In this document: positions 42,361 through 51,684 of the stretch, one piece after another | How positions within the stretch are numbered: the first letter of the stretch is position 1 | How the letters are laid out: each line of letters starts with the position of its first letter | Assembly (NCBI GenBank): GCA_026419775.2 | Contig: JAOPGA020000966.1 | Location: forward strand, 107,460 to 171,459 | Length of the DNA: 64,000 nucleotides | From: Acrasis kona | Lineage: Eukaryota > Heterolobosea > Eutetramitea > Acrasida > Acrasidae | Direction: 5' to 3' | Program-made: the position numbers and the translations under genes | The notes under the pieces: model-generated | Told to the model about the DNA's origin: nothing | Database searches by the model: none | Seen by the model: the letters and a program-made list of their open reading frames with translations, nothing else

Positions 42361-43592
42361 TTATATTTTTAATTGCTCTACCTTAACGTCCCAAAATGCT
42401 TTAACAAGTGCATCAAATGCTTGACGCTCTGCCTCGTTTAGACGGTCCGTTAATGGTTTGAACTTGTCTGGATACTTTTTGTATGCTTTAAAGTGGGTAA
42501 GAACTTCTCTGAAAACATGTGCCACCAAATTAGAGTCAACCGGTGGCGCTGTTGTGGTTGGCTTGTTGTCTTGTTGTTCTGACTCTTGTTGACGTTCCTT
42601 CAATTTTTGGTTCATTTTGTCTGGTGTGTATTCTTTGAATAAAATGTCTAAGAATGTCCTCTGATCTGCTTCGGATAACGTTCCGGCTAGTTGCATCAGT
42701 TGGCTTGGGTTTCTGGCGTAATGTATAATGTTGTCTTCGAAAGTTTTTAAAGTGATTTTGACTGCTTCTGAGGCGCCCTCTCTGGCTTTACTCTGATCTT
42801 GATTCTGCGATTCTTCTGCAGTGTCTTCGTCTTTTAGATCGTTCCATAGTGAGGAAGTCTGAGAATTTCGTGTTAGTGAAAGAGAAGGAGTGTTTTTGAT
42901 GGCCTCTATGACTTGTGGATCATTGTTGAAAAATGCAATTGCTTCATCAGGTTCCTTCTGTAAAATATCTATGACGGCCGTCATTTCGCCCGCATTTAGT
43001 TTAGACAAGAATTGGTCTGCGTTTTGTTTGTCCTTTTGAATTTAGTTTTGTGATGTTGGTTTCGCTCTTACCTGCATGAGTGACGGTCCCGACTGTAGCA
43101 GTTGTAAATATAATTGTTTGAGTCTGGATTTAGTAGGGGCACCACTCTTGTTACTAGCATTCAAGCTTTGAAATTCTTTTAATAATTGTTTCTGAAATTC
43201 TTCATCTAAACAGTAAGTTAGCTTGTGTAGCCTAATTTTGTCTCACCATCATCGTCATCAAAATCATCGTCGTCATCGCTGTCGAATAAATTGTCGCTAC
43301 CTAGTTCTTGGGCTAGCTTTTTTGTGAGCATGTCTATGGTCTTGAGGTCCATGTCACTGTCAAATAACTTGGCAGTTGTGTTGGTTGTGTTTTCTTCTGT
43401 TGTTTTCTTAGATGATTGGTTTTTAGATTTTTTGTCATTCGCCAAGTTTAATTTCGGGTCTTGAAAATCTCTGTCTTCATCTGAGTCTTCGTCTTCGTTG
43501 CTTATTGTTTTAGGACTCGATACATTCTTAGCTTTGGTCTCAAAATCTTTGATCATGGACAGAAAATCCTGTGGGTTGGCCTTCTTTGACAT
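42361..43592 (-). CDS. unknown acidic/helical protein, 383 aa
   Basis: Exons 43592-43247, 43205-43072 and 43032-42361 are joined by introns of 41 and 39 nt. The N-terminal 110 residues are polar with a strong acidic patch (DSDDDDDFDDDDGE). The middle and C-terminal parts are helical and charged (QLLKEFQSLN, then LNAGEMTAVIDILQKEPDEA, TFLDILFKEYTPDKMNQKLK). The acidic N-terminus and helical body recall peroxin-19, but I see neither a CaaX box nor its binding motifs and do not assign it. The gene is convergent with NKAP (12 bp between stops). Confidence 0.75.
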
Positions 43593-43713
43593 GTTTGGAT
43601 TTTGTAATTACAACATTACAATTTGTTCAATACCACACGTCGTGTATCTCAATATACTGCACGCTGAAACAATAGGCGAATTAGTTAATAGCATATAAAT
43701 TGGTTGATTTTAA

Positions 43714-44296
43714 TTATCTTTTCGTTCGTAATGTATTGGGATTTATGTCTACCAGGGTGTTCCTCTCACTCTCGATTTCGAAATCTAATCTTCTCATCCT
43801 CTCTAGCATATCATCGCTCTTTCTCGTAATACCGTCAAATTCTCTTTGTATATCATTTATCTTATGATCTAGTTTTTTAATTGTGTCTTCTCTCTGTTTT
43901 GTCATTTGCCTCAACAACTTTTCGTGCTTGTCGCTTCCTTCAAAGTTAGGTAGAGGTTGCAATTCTGCTGTAGTGTCTCCGCTACCTTCTGTTGAAGTCT
44001 TATACAGCACTTTCCTTTGGGTAATTTTGGTTTGCTTTTCTGAAGAAATGTATTTTTGAGCGTCGCTTGGAGAAAGATATTCAATGTATTTCATTGGAGC
44101 ATATCCTTTAATTGATGGGTTAGATTGCTTAATGCACATCTGCCATTCTCCATTGTAGGGAGCTCCACTTGCTATTAGAATATCACCCTGTGACAAGTTA
44201 ATCTCCCCATCAGCGGATGCTTTAAAGTCGTACTTTGCTTTACACACCTTATGACTTGTTAATGTTAATTATTAAACTGTGCTTGACGAACTTCAT
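43714..44296 (-). CDS. SH3-domain protein with coiled coil
   Basis: The main exon, 44247-43714, lacks an ATG. A three-codon first exon (ATGAAGTTC at 44296-44288) joined by a 40-nt intron (44287-44248, branch-like TTAAC) gives MKFVCKAKYDF and 180 residues. Residues about 3-62 are an SH3 domain: ALYDF-like CKAKYDFKA, EINLSQGD, the conserved Trp in GEWQMC and GYAPMKYIEYL. Residues about 110-170 form a coiled coil (KKLDHKINDIQREFDGI). It is probably an adaptor in actin or endocytic signalling; partners are unknown. The tiny first exon is the least certain part. Confidence 0.65.
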
Positions 44297-44656
44297 ATTC
44301 AATTAGAGCTGTTTCTCAGACAGCTAGTCACGGTGTTGAAAGGCGCTGCTTTATTACAAAATTTACTTGTCAAAGAATTTGACGTTCAGCTGAAGTAGTT
44401 TAAATCATATTCTATTAATACTTAATATTTATGACTGTCAGATTGATTTACGTGTAAAACATCTATTTATTACTAACCGAAGAGTTATTAATGAGACCTT
44501 TAGCAGAAATAACTACCAAATATTTCCTGAAGGGTTAGTCAGACCTAATGGTGGATCCCCATCTATTTATGGTAATATATTACAATTGCTTGTAGATTTC
44601 AGTTTAAACTACGACCGTTACACAGATAGATCCAAAAAAATTTGAAAAACCTTCAA
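44297..44656. other. intergenic region between divergent genes
   Basis: This AT-rich DNA upstream of the SH3 gene and the calpain gene would hold both promoters. No gene, RNA or repeat is visible. Confidence 0.4.
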
Positions 44657-46402
44657 ATGAGCGTCTTCTGTGATGATGTATTCCCACCGGATATTACTTC
44701 GTTATGCTTCGAGCCATTGTTTAAGAAACCTGATTTCGTCAAAGCTATAACACAGTGGAGGAGACCTAGACAGTGGTGTTCAACGGCTAGACTTTTCGAT
44801 ACAGTAGGATACTTACCGGGAGATGTGGAGCAGGGTCAAATCGGTGACTGCTGGCTATTGAGTGCTTTCAGTTTAGTTGGAATCTTCCCAGACGTTCTGA
44901 AGAGGCTATTTGTCTACTCAAACGAAAAAGAAGGCAAATACACTGTAAGGTTGTATCACAATGGAAAGTGGAATGAAGTGACAGTCGACGATAGAATTCC
45001 TTGTGGCTCAGATGGCCTACCAGCCTATGGACATAACATCAACAAGAAAGAAATTTGGGTGGTCATTTTAGAAAAGGCAGTCGCTAAGCTATTTGGATCA
45101 TACGAGGGGATTGATGGTGGCTATTTAGAAGAAGGTGTTGCTATGCTCACTGGCGGACGCCCTGAACGTGTCTATGTGAATAGCATAGGTGATCAAGCTC
45201 ATAAAAAAGCACCTACTCTTGACCAGCTATGGAATAAAATGGTACTCTACAACTCAGAGAACACTCTAATGGGTGCAGCCATATCTAATAGTTCGGAGCA
45301 GCAAGACAAGATCAGTGGACTAGTTGCTGGTCACGCTTATGGTATCCTCGACGTTAGGCAAACAGCAGATAGAAAGCACAGACTTGTAAAGCTACGTAAT
45401 CCCTGGGGTCAGTTTGAATGGAAGGGGGCTTGGTGCGACACTTCAAAACTGTGGACAACCGTTTACAAGAAGGAATTGGATGCCGTTGTGTCCGATGACG
45501 GTGTGTTTTGGATGAGCTTCAACGACTTTGCATCAAACTTTGATAAAATCACCTGTTGTAGAGTGTTCAACAACTCTCTATTGACAATGAAAGTTGATCC
45601 ATTAATCAAGCAAGAAATCAAACATGTTGTATTCCCTAACGCGCAATGGAAAACTCGAAAAGTAGAAGGAGGTTGGACCGATGAAAATTCTGGAGGAATG
45701 TCCAATGATACATCATACCAAAAGAACCCAAGAGTGAAGCTTACATGTAGAGGAAATGGAAGGTATTTCATTATAATTAGTAGACCAAACTTGCCGATGG
45801 ATGCGGATGCCCAGTACTATAGATCTGCAATTGGTTTCTCCATTCACAGGGGAGACGGATCAGGAAACATGCTAAGAAACGTTCCAAGAGATGATACACC
45901 AAATGCGCTGATGCAACACCCAGTGTATGGAAGGTATAATTCATGTGAGCTTGAGTTGACATCAGGGGATTACGTTATTACTCCCTTAACTCAGTATGCT
46001 AATAGAAGAGGTACATACGTTCTTGAAGTCTATGGAGAAAAAGATTTCGATCTCAAACCTTTGGAAGGGAATCAGTATTCAGCAGATATCAGGGAAGGTA
46101 TGGTTAGTGCAAGAGGAAATAGACCAGACGATATTGCTATTCCTACCGTAACACAAGCTTTAAACAACATGACCATGTCCAGAACACAGTCTAAATTCAA
46201 AAGTACATTCGACCATAACAGAACTACCGTAGACTCATCTTTAAACAAGTATAACACCTTCAACTCAATGAGACCAAATACAGTATATGCGAAGAGCAGG
46301 ACTGACGCGAGCAAATTGAACAAGAGTGTTGATAGAACGAGAAATACGTTCTTCGTTACCACGTATCAGGACCACTTTAACCCAGAGCAGAGGTGGGGGT
46401 AA
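44657..46402 (+). CDS. calpain-family cysteine protease
   Basis: The first ATG is at 44657, giving 581 residues. The protease core has all three catalytic residues in their usual settings: Cys in QGQIGDCWLL, His in AGHAYGI and Asn in LRNPWG. It is followed by a calpain C2-like/beta-sandwich region (NPRVKLTCRGNGRYFIIISR, then GTYVLEVYG). There is no EF-hand (penta-EF) domain, so it is a non-classical calpain. The C-terminal 100 residues are basic, Ser/Thr/Asn-rich and disordered. Calpains cut cytoskeletal and signalling proteins in response to calcium; calcium dependence here is family inference. Confidence 0.9.
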   Translation: MSVFCDDVFPPDITSLCFEPLFKKPDFVKAITQWRRPRQWCSTARLFDTVGYLPGDVEQGQIGDCWLLSAFSLVGIFPDVLKRLFVYSNEKEGKYTVRLYHNGKWNEVTVDDRIPCGSDGLPAYGHNINKKEIWVVILEKAVAKLFGSYEGIDGGYLEEGVAMLTGGRPERVYVNSIGDQAHKKAPTLDQLWNKMVLYNSENTLMGAAISNSSEQQDKISGLVAGHAYGILDVRQTADRKHRLVKLRNPWGQFEWKGAWCDTSKLWTTVYKKELDAVVSDDGVFWMSFNDFASNFDKITCCRVFNNSLLTMKVDPLIKQEIKHVVFPNAQWKTRKVEGGWTDENSGGMSNDTSYQKNPRVKLTCRGNGRYFIIISRPNLPMDADAQYYRSAIGFSIHRGDGSGNMLRNVPRDDTPNALMQHPVYGRYNSCELELTSGDYVITPLTQYANRRGTYVLEVYGEKDFDLKPLEGNQYSADIREGMVSARGNRPDDIAIPTVTQALNNMTMSRTQSKFKSTFDHNRTTVDSSLNKYNTFNSMRPNTVYAKSRTDASKLNKSVDRTRNTFFVTTYQDHFNPEQRWG

Positions 46403-46820
46403 TTATGTATAATCATTTTAAATATCATTAAAAATAAAATGTACAATTGCTAAAATTCAATTCACGTGTTATTTGTGCCATATTTCGATTTTGCCAGTTT
46501 CAAGTTCGATCGGGCATTGGTGTTATAAAAATGGCTATCCCTCTAACAATAATGTGTTCGGCAAACTTCAAACCACGGTCTTATCGTTGATCTTGCATAA
46601 TGTCGGGAAAATATCTTCGAACAGGCTATTTGCTTGATATACGAGTGAGGTCGTTAAGGTTCAAACCTACGACAATCTTCGATTTTCCAATCATCCATTA
46701 TTGGTCTTCGTCCATTCCCAACAATGAACATTGATGAACCTTCGTTACAATTTGAATCAATGTTTCGTTCTCAAGTTCGAAATTGAACCCCATTCAACTT
46801 GAAAAAATAATAGAATCACC
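46403..46820. other. intergenic stretch, no confirmed gene
   Basis: It lies between two genes on the same strand. A plus-strand 44-codon frame at 46600-46734 (KYLRTGYLLDIRVRSL) could be an upstream open frame of the next gene. A TTCAAACC box near 46660 resembles a tRNA B box, but no cloverleaf can be drawn. Confidence 0.35.
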
Positions 46821-47867
46821 ATGTCTATACAAATATCAAATCTATGTTCAACACCCACCGGCATTAATGAGTCACCTCAAACAACGAACAGGGATTCTCC
46901 TCCATTGTTTGACCACGAGCACCTTTCGAAAATAGATAAAAACGATGGTTGGAAGGTTGATTACCAAGCACCTTTAGAAGGCGTCAAGTTCAAAAGTATT
47001 GTCGAGTACAAGACACGTCTTGAGCCCCTCAGTCAAAATCTTCCAAGCGCAATGTACGCGCCAATCATTTACCAGATGCACGTTACGTTGAAGGTAGTAC
47101 CAGAAAATCCTGAGGCTTATAAGAAAGTTTCACAAATAGAATTTATGCTCGCAAACCTGAGAGTCATGAGTGGTAATGAGGAGGTTTTGAAGAATGGAAG
47201 ACCGATTGTTACGGGTAGCCTGAAAGTAGTACTTGCTAAACAAAAGAACAGTGTTCAATCCAACGAATTCATCTTTTTTGGACACAACAAGATTCAGTTC
47301 CTCGACTGTTCCTATCACCACAACAAGCAGGCATTCCAATTGCAGTGGAGCTTCCATATTTCTAACCAACCAACCAATCCATTCCTCATTGTTAGTTCCA
47401 CTTCCTTCAAGGTGTATGCCCGCAAACCCAACAAGAAGAGGAGCAGTGCAGATAACAACTCGACTGACGAGGAAGCCGTAGCATCACAACAAACCAGTTT
47501 AGGAACAAAACGTAAGAGAGATGAGAATGAAAGAAGATACGAGATGCACTTTACCAAGTCCGGTCAGCAGGACGAAGGCGCCGCTCTTGTTCCAATGACG
47601 GGAGCGGTTAGTTCGGACCAAACATCACCAACGCAGTCCATACCATTAAAGAAGAGGTTCAAGGTTGAATCCTTGGAGGCGGAACCAGAAAACCCAGTGG
47701 TGGCTGAAGACTTGAATGATGATTTGGTGCATCAACAAAAGTTGATGCAATTGTTAGATTATGTAAAAAATAAGAAAAAGATTTGTTTTGCAGAGACGGC
47801 TATCACCAAAATGATGATGGTTGCAAGAGAATTGTACGGGGAGTGTTCTCAAATTTCCAAAGTATAG
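46821..47867 (+). CDS. possible beta-sandwich DNA-binding/nuclear protein, unknown, 348 aa
   Basis: This is a single-exon gene. Residues about 45-210 are strand-rich (YQMHVTLKVVP, LKVVLAKQKN) and end FQLQWSFHI ... FLIVSSTSFKVYARKPNKKR. This pattern, ending in a basic linker, is seen in p53-like/Rel-type immunoglobulin-fold transcription factors, but I cannot place it in a family. A basic nuclear-localisation-like block (KKRFK, TKRKRDENERR) and acidic spacers follow. The C-terminus is a short helical segment. It may be a transcription factor; that is inference from layout. Confidence 0.65.
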   Translation: MSIQISNLCSTPTGINESPQTTNRDSPPLFDHEHLSKIDKNDGWKVDYQAPLEGVKFKSIVEYKTRLEPLSQNLPSAMYAPIIYQMHVTLKVVPENPEAYKKVSQIEFMLANLRVMSGNEEVLKNGRPIVTGSLKVVLAKQKNSVQSNEFIFFGHNKIQFLDCSYHHNKQAFQLQWSFHISNQPTNPFLIVSSTSFKVYARKPNKKRSSADNNSTDEEAVASQQTSLGTKRKRDENERRYEMHFTKSGQQDEGAALVPMTGAVSSDQTSPTQSIPLKKRFKVESLEAEPENPVVAEDLNDDLVHQQKLMQLLDYVKNKKKICFAETAITKMMMVARELYGECSQISKV

Positions 47868-47982
47868 TGTGGGAATAAATTTCTGTTTATTGGTTGTTGG
47901 TGTGTTTTTTCGTTTTCTATTTTTAGTTTAACTTGAACAAACAAGGTGGTTGAGTGGTGAACAACAACCATCAACACGCGAC

Positions 47983-49491
47983 ATGACCAAAACGATGGAC
48001 CAAAGCGACGACCACATGTCAGAAAGAGAAGACACGGTCATGATTCTTCAAACCAATGAATTCAATGAGGACTTTTCAAAGAAGATGAACATCTCCCATC
48101 CTAATACGGCAACCACCCTCACAAACCAAAATCATCAATTGTTACGTCTGCAGATTCAGCATTCATTATCAATCTTTCAAAACGTTAGTCAATCCGTCTC
48201 CATCAGTGCTCTTCGGTCTTTGGTCGACGCACACGTGTTGGAACAGAATGTTCAGCTCTTCAAAGATTGGAACATTTATGCACACATTATCGTGTTGACC
48301 ACGCTTCTGGCCACTCTATCCTCCTCCTTTGATCCCGACCTCGACACTTTTGCTTATTATGGCGTTCACAAGGAGGACCTGACGTGGACTCTCGAAGAAT
48401 TCGAAAGGCAAAGACAAGCAATGTTGCGCCAGGTAGAAGCAGAAGAAACTTCTTACTGCTACATGCGAAGGGCAATGTTGTTGCGTTTTGAATTCAAACC
48501 AAAACAAGCAAACAAATGCTTCAAGAGAAGCGTGGAACTCAATCAACACTCCTACGAAAGCATCTACTCGAGGGCCATGATTGCGCTTCGACTCAACAAG
48601 CCCATTGACTACTTGAAACAGTTAAACTTGGCCCTGTTCGTGTGCGAACGCGACATTGCACTCATGGATCGAATGCCGAGGTGGTTCGATCAACAATTGG
48701 TGATTCGAGCCAAATCATTCAAACACTCCATTCGAGGCAGGATGTTGATCAAGAGGAAGCTCTACGCCAGCAGCCTCAAAGAGTACAAGTCTGCAGTGCA
48801 GGTGGATTGCACCAGCATGTACGCTCACTTTTATCTTGGCTTTTATTATTCCTTCGAGGGAAGAGAAAAGAACGACGAACTCAGCACCAAACACTTTATG
48901 GAGGCACTTCGCTTCACTGGAGTAGAGCGGCGCGACGTGTATGCTTCGTTGATTTATGATAATTTGGGTCAGGTGTTCGAGTCGGCGGATCGCTTCGAGG
49001 AGGCCTTACGCTTCTACACGAGGTCGCTCGAGGCCAATCCTAGATATGGATGGGGGTACCAAAACAGAGCGCTCTTGTTGCCGGAGATGAACAGATATAA
49101 CGAAGCGGTGAACGACAATACGCAGTGCATAGAATTCGAACCGGAGATGGACAGCATAAGTAGTGATTTGTATGCGGAGAGGGCGCGTAGTTACTTTAAT
49201 TTGAGCGAGAATGAAAAATGTATAAATGATTTAATCAAGGCCAAAAGTTTGGATCCCACGCTGGAATACCCTTACGTAATGTTGAGTTATCTGGAGATTG
49301 GCGATGAGGCGAAGGCTCTGCAGCTGATAGAGGAGGGAATAAGGAATTGTAGGGGCGAGAGTGCTGATTTGTTGAGTGTTTTGGGTAGGAAGTATTGGTT
49401 TTATTCGACGGTGGTGAATGATTACGCAAAAGCACAGGAGGCTAAGAGGGTGTTGGATAACTTTGAAAAATCACACTTCAGGATTGAATAA
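47983..49491 (+). CDS. tetratricopeptide-repeat protein, 502 aa
   Basis: I start at the ATG at 47983; the frame is open a little further upstream without an ATG. The N-terminal 130 residues are polar. Residues about 140-490 contain a series of helix-turn-helix units of about 34 residues with TPR signatures (FKPKQANKCFKRSVELN, SADRFEEALRFYTRSLEANP, WGYQNRALLLPEMNRYNEAV, ERARSYFNLSENEKCINDL). These scaffolds bind peptide tails or assemble complexes. No accompanying catalytic domain is present and the partner is unknown. Confidence 0.78.
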   Translation: MTKTMDQSDDHMSEREDTVMILQTNEFNEDFSKKMNISHPNTATTLTNQNHQLLRLQIQHSLSIFQNVSQSVSISALRSLVDAHVLEQNVQLFKDWNIYAHIIVLTTLLATLSSSFDPDLDTFAYYGVHKEDLTWTLEEFERQRQAMLRQVEAEETSYCYMRRAMLLRFEFKPKQANKCFKRSVELNQHSYESIYSRAMIALRLNKPIDYLKQLNLALFVCERDIALMDRMPRWFDQQLVIRAKSFKHSIRGRMLIKRKLYASSLKEYKSAVQVDCTSMYAHFYLGFYYSFEGREKNDELSTKHFMEALRFTGVERRDVYASLIYDNLGQVFESADRFEEALRFYTRSLEANPRYGWGYQNRALLLPEMNRYNEAVNDNTQCIEFEPEMDSISSDLYAERARSYFNLSENEKCINDLIKAKSLDPTLEYPYVMLSYLEIGDEAKALQLIEEGIRNCRGESADLLSVLGRKYWFYSTVVNDYAKAQEAKRVLDNFEKSHFRIE

Positions 49492-49541
49492 TTGTAACAC
49501 ATATTGTAAAAATAGTAATTGTATTTAATTTGTGATGTGCT

Positions 49542-50102
49542 ATGTCTACGGCTTTATCATTTTATAAGGTGTTGGATACGCCAGAGACTGCAAGGGATTT
49601 GGTTCCTCCGTTATTCTTTCATTTGAAGAGAAGAGGCTGCTCTTCCACTCCTCGTCAATATGAATTTAGGGATAGTCATTCTGCTAGAAGTGAGATTACG
49701 CCAAGAGTTCACATGACACAAAAGTCAATAAATAATGCAAAGACTGTTAGTAGGACGTTTGTAGATGTGCCGGTCACGAACGACATTACTCCTGAACAAG
49801 TCGTTTCGTCGCTGAGTGTTGCTGTGGAGCGATACGGAAGACATGCAAAAACAAAAAGGCAGTTTTACATTGGAATTGCAAGCGGAGGAAGCGATGATTC
49901 AATCAAACAGAACTGGTTACAAAACAATAGCAAACATGGTCCATTCTCAAAAGTTTATAACATTTATTCGGCCAATACAGCAAGAAACAGAAGGGCAGCA
50001 AAAAAGTTTTTACAAGAACATTTCGACCAAACACAAACCCTTGAGAGTACAGTCAAAGACGAACCAACCCTCAAGACGCTAATATTCATTGCTTATAAAT
50101 AA
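49542..50102 (+). CDS. unknown 186-aa protein
   Basis: The ATG at 49542 begins 50 bp after the TPR gene stop. The first 75 residues are basic and Ser/Thr-rich. Residues about 100-165 hold YIGIASGGSDDSIKQNW and YNIYSANTARNRRAAKKFL. The YIG...G pattern faintly recalls the start of a GIY-YIG fold, but the rest does not convince me. Its stop is about 10 bp from the stop of the SRA gene, with which it converges. Confidence 0.6.
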   Translation: MSTALSFYKVLDTPETARDLVPPLFFHLKRRGCSSTPRQYEFRDSHSARSEITPRVHMTQKSINNAKTVSRTFVDVPVTNDITPEQVVSSLSVAVERYGRHAKTKRQFYIGIASGGSDDSIKQNWLQNNSKHGPFSKVYNIYSANTARNRRAAKKFLQEHFDQTQTLESTVKDEPTLKTLIFIAYK

Positions 50103-50110
50103 TGTACACT

Positions 50111-51415
50111 TTAATTCTTTACACGTTTTTTGTTTTCCGCTTCCATGTCGGTCGGTGGCTCCTTTCTTTTATTTTGATGCGCATTATAATGTTTCCACGT
50201 GAACTCCTTCTCTCTAGCACTACCATTCGTTGTGGAATCCCTATTGCCGCTTGGTTGGCCATTTTCGTAGAATTTGTTTTGTTCTGATTTTGATTTGACG
50301 CCCTCAATCAGGTTTTGAATGTTGTTGATACGCAGAGTGGCAGTGCTATTCTTCTCCCGTAAGTTGTTCAAAAGATCCAAAACATGATTGTGGTTCAGGT
50401 CCAAACCACCGACACGATCAGGTGTGTTGACTGGTTGTGAGTGCTTGTGATTTTGAGGTTGTTGATAAACGGGATTTGAGGCTACATGTAACGGCTGTGG
50501 CATCAATTGTACGGGCGACGGTTGTTTGGATGGCGTGCTCGTATCGGATTGTGGAAATGAAAGTGAGGGTTTGTCGTTGTCCATGCTGGCCAACACGCTT
50601 TTAGGCGGATATAACTTTGAGTACATTTGTGACTGTGAAATGATGGCTGGTTGCCCATACACCCGAACCAGCTTGAAAATGTATTGAAACGTTGTGGTAT
50701 CAAGTTGTTCATACCAGTAATCTCCAACAAAGTAAATCCCATCATAACGATACCCGCTGATAGGCTGATGCTGTGAGATCAATTTTTGATCGCAGTCCAC
50801 GTTTTCCCTCCCTCTAATCACTCTTACTGGTACTTTTGTTTTGACATTTAATGATAGAGCCAGATTGATCCCTCGGAGTTCAGGTGCAACACCAATGTTA
50901 ACGATTGGATCATGGTCAACTGTTTCCCCAAAATAAAGTGCACAATTTCCATTATCGTTGACTGTTAGGGAATCTAGAAGTAGAAGAGAGGATGCAGGTG
51001 TCGAGTTGTTTTCTGTTTTGTTCGTGTTGTGATGATATAAAATGCCGAGCTGATCGCGTGCATCAAAAGTGGAGTTGACCGGAACATCCGTTGGGCCAAA
51101 AGTCTCGCCTGATGATGCATTCAATTTGTTGATGTGTGCTTCGTCCACTTCGTTTCTACTAAATTGTGCAATCTCGGTGATGTAGTACAATGAGACTTTT
51201 CTTTTTGACTTATTAGGTGTACTGATATTAGGAGTTGCAGCTTTAGTTGATGGTTTTGAGGAGAGCACTTCTTCATCTACACCAAGAAACGAAAGTGCTT
51301 CTTTTCTCTTCAAATCTCCTGCGTCTATTGCATCACCACTAGTATTAGTAACCTTCAACACGTCAATGTTCTCTTTCGGTGGGGGGAAGAACAAATCACT
51401 GCCCCTGTGAAGCAT
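50111..51415 (-). CDS. SRA/YDG-domain protein
   Basis: A single exon encodes 434 residues. Residues about 115-260 match the SET-and-RING-associated domain: LALSLN, VRVIRGRENVDC (the NKG/GRE loop region), PISGYRYDGIYFVGDYWYEQ and FKLVRVYGQPA. SRA domains flip and read 5-methylcytosine or 5-hydroxymethylcytosine in DNA. Here no SET, PHD, RING or methyltransferase part accompanies it. The C-terminal 170 residues are Pro/Gln/Asn-rich and end in a basic KKRVKN tail suited to nuclear import. A modified-cytosine reader is inferred. Confidence 0.85.
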   Translation of the reverse strand: MLHRGSDLFFPPPKENIDVLKVTNTSGDAIDAGDLKRKEALSFLGVDEEVLSSKPSTKAATPNISTPNKSKRKVSLYYITEIAQFSRNEVDEAHINKLNASSGETFGPTDVPVNSTFDARDQLGILYHHNTNKTENNSTPASSLLLLDSLTVNDNGNCALYFGETVDHDPIVNIGVAPELRGINLALSLNVKTKVPVRVIRGRENVDCDQKLISQHQPISGYRYDGIYFVGDYWYEQLDTTTFQYIFKLVRVYGQPAIISQSQMYSKLYPPKSVLASMDNDKPSLSFPQSDTSTPSKQPSPVQLMPQPLHVASNPVYQQPQNHKHSQPVNTPDRVGGLDLNHNHVLDLLNNLREKNSTATLRINNIQNLIEGVKSKSEQNKFYENGQPSGNRDSTTNGSAREKEFTWKHYNAHQNKRKEPPTDMEAENKKRVKN

Positions 51416-51684
51416 GACGAATTTTCTAAAATAACCAAGACTACTTTTTGAGAACAGGAATCTTGCATTAAAAAGAATCTTTTTTCACTAATAAAAAACA
51501 CGGATTTATTGAGTAATATACTATTACAATAATTTTCCGGAGTTTTTATGTTAAAGAAGGACATAACTCAATTGCTCAACCGAACAAGTTGGGTCATTCC
51601 TTTGAATTAGAAGTGCTTATAAGATTTGATTGAAGGTAAATAAGAAGACATTTTATAATCTACAAAGAAACATATTATTACATT
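51416..51684. other. intergenic stretch
   Basis: This AT-rich DNA lies upstream of the SRA gene and downstream of the CFAP58 gene. No gene or RNA is visible. Confidence 0.4.

Noticed and set aside
42361-43592. Peroxin-19 assignment for the acidic helical protein
   Set aside because: The general layout is similar, but the CaaX box and conserved C-terminal helices are not recognisable.
46640-46680. TTCAAACC motif resembling a tRNA B box
   Set aside because: Without a paired T-stem or upstream A box at the right distance it is not a tRNA.
49542-50102. GIY-YIG nuclease assignment from YIGIASG
   Set aside because: Only the short YIG string fits; the Arg, Glu and second Tyr/Gly motifs are not found at the expected spacing.
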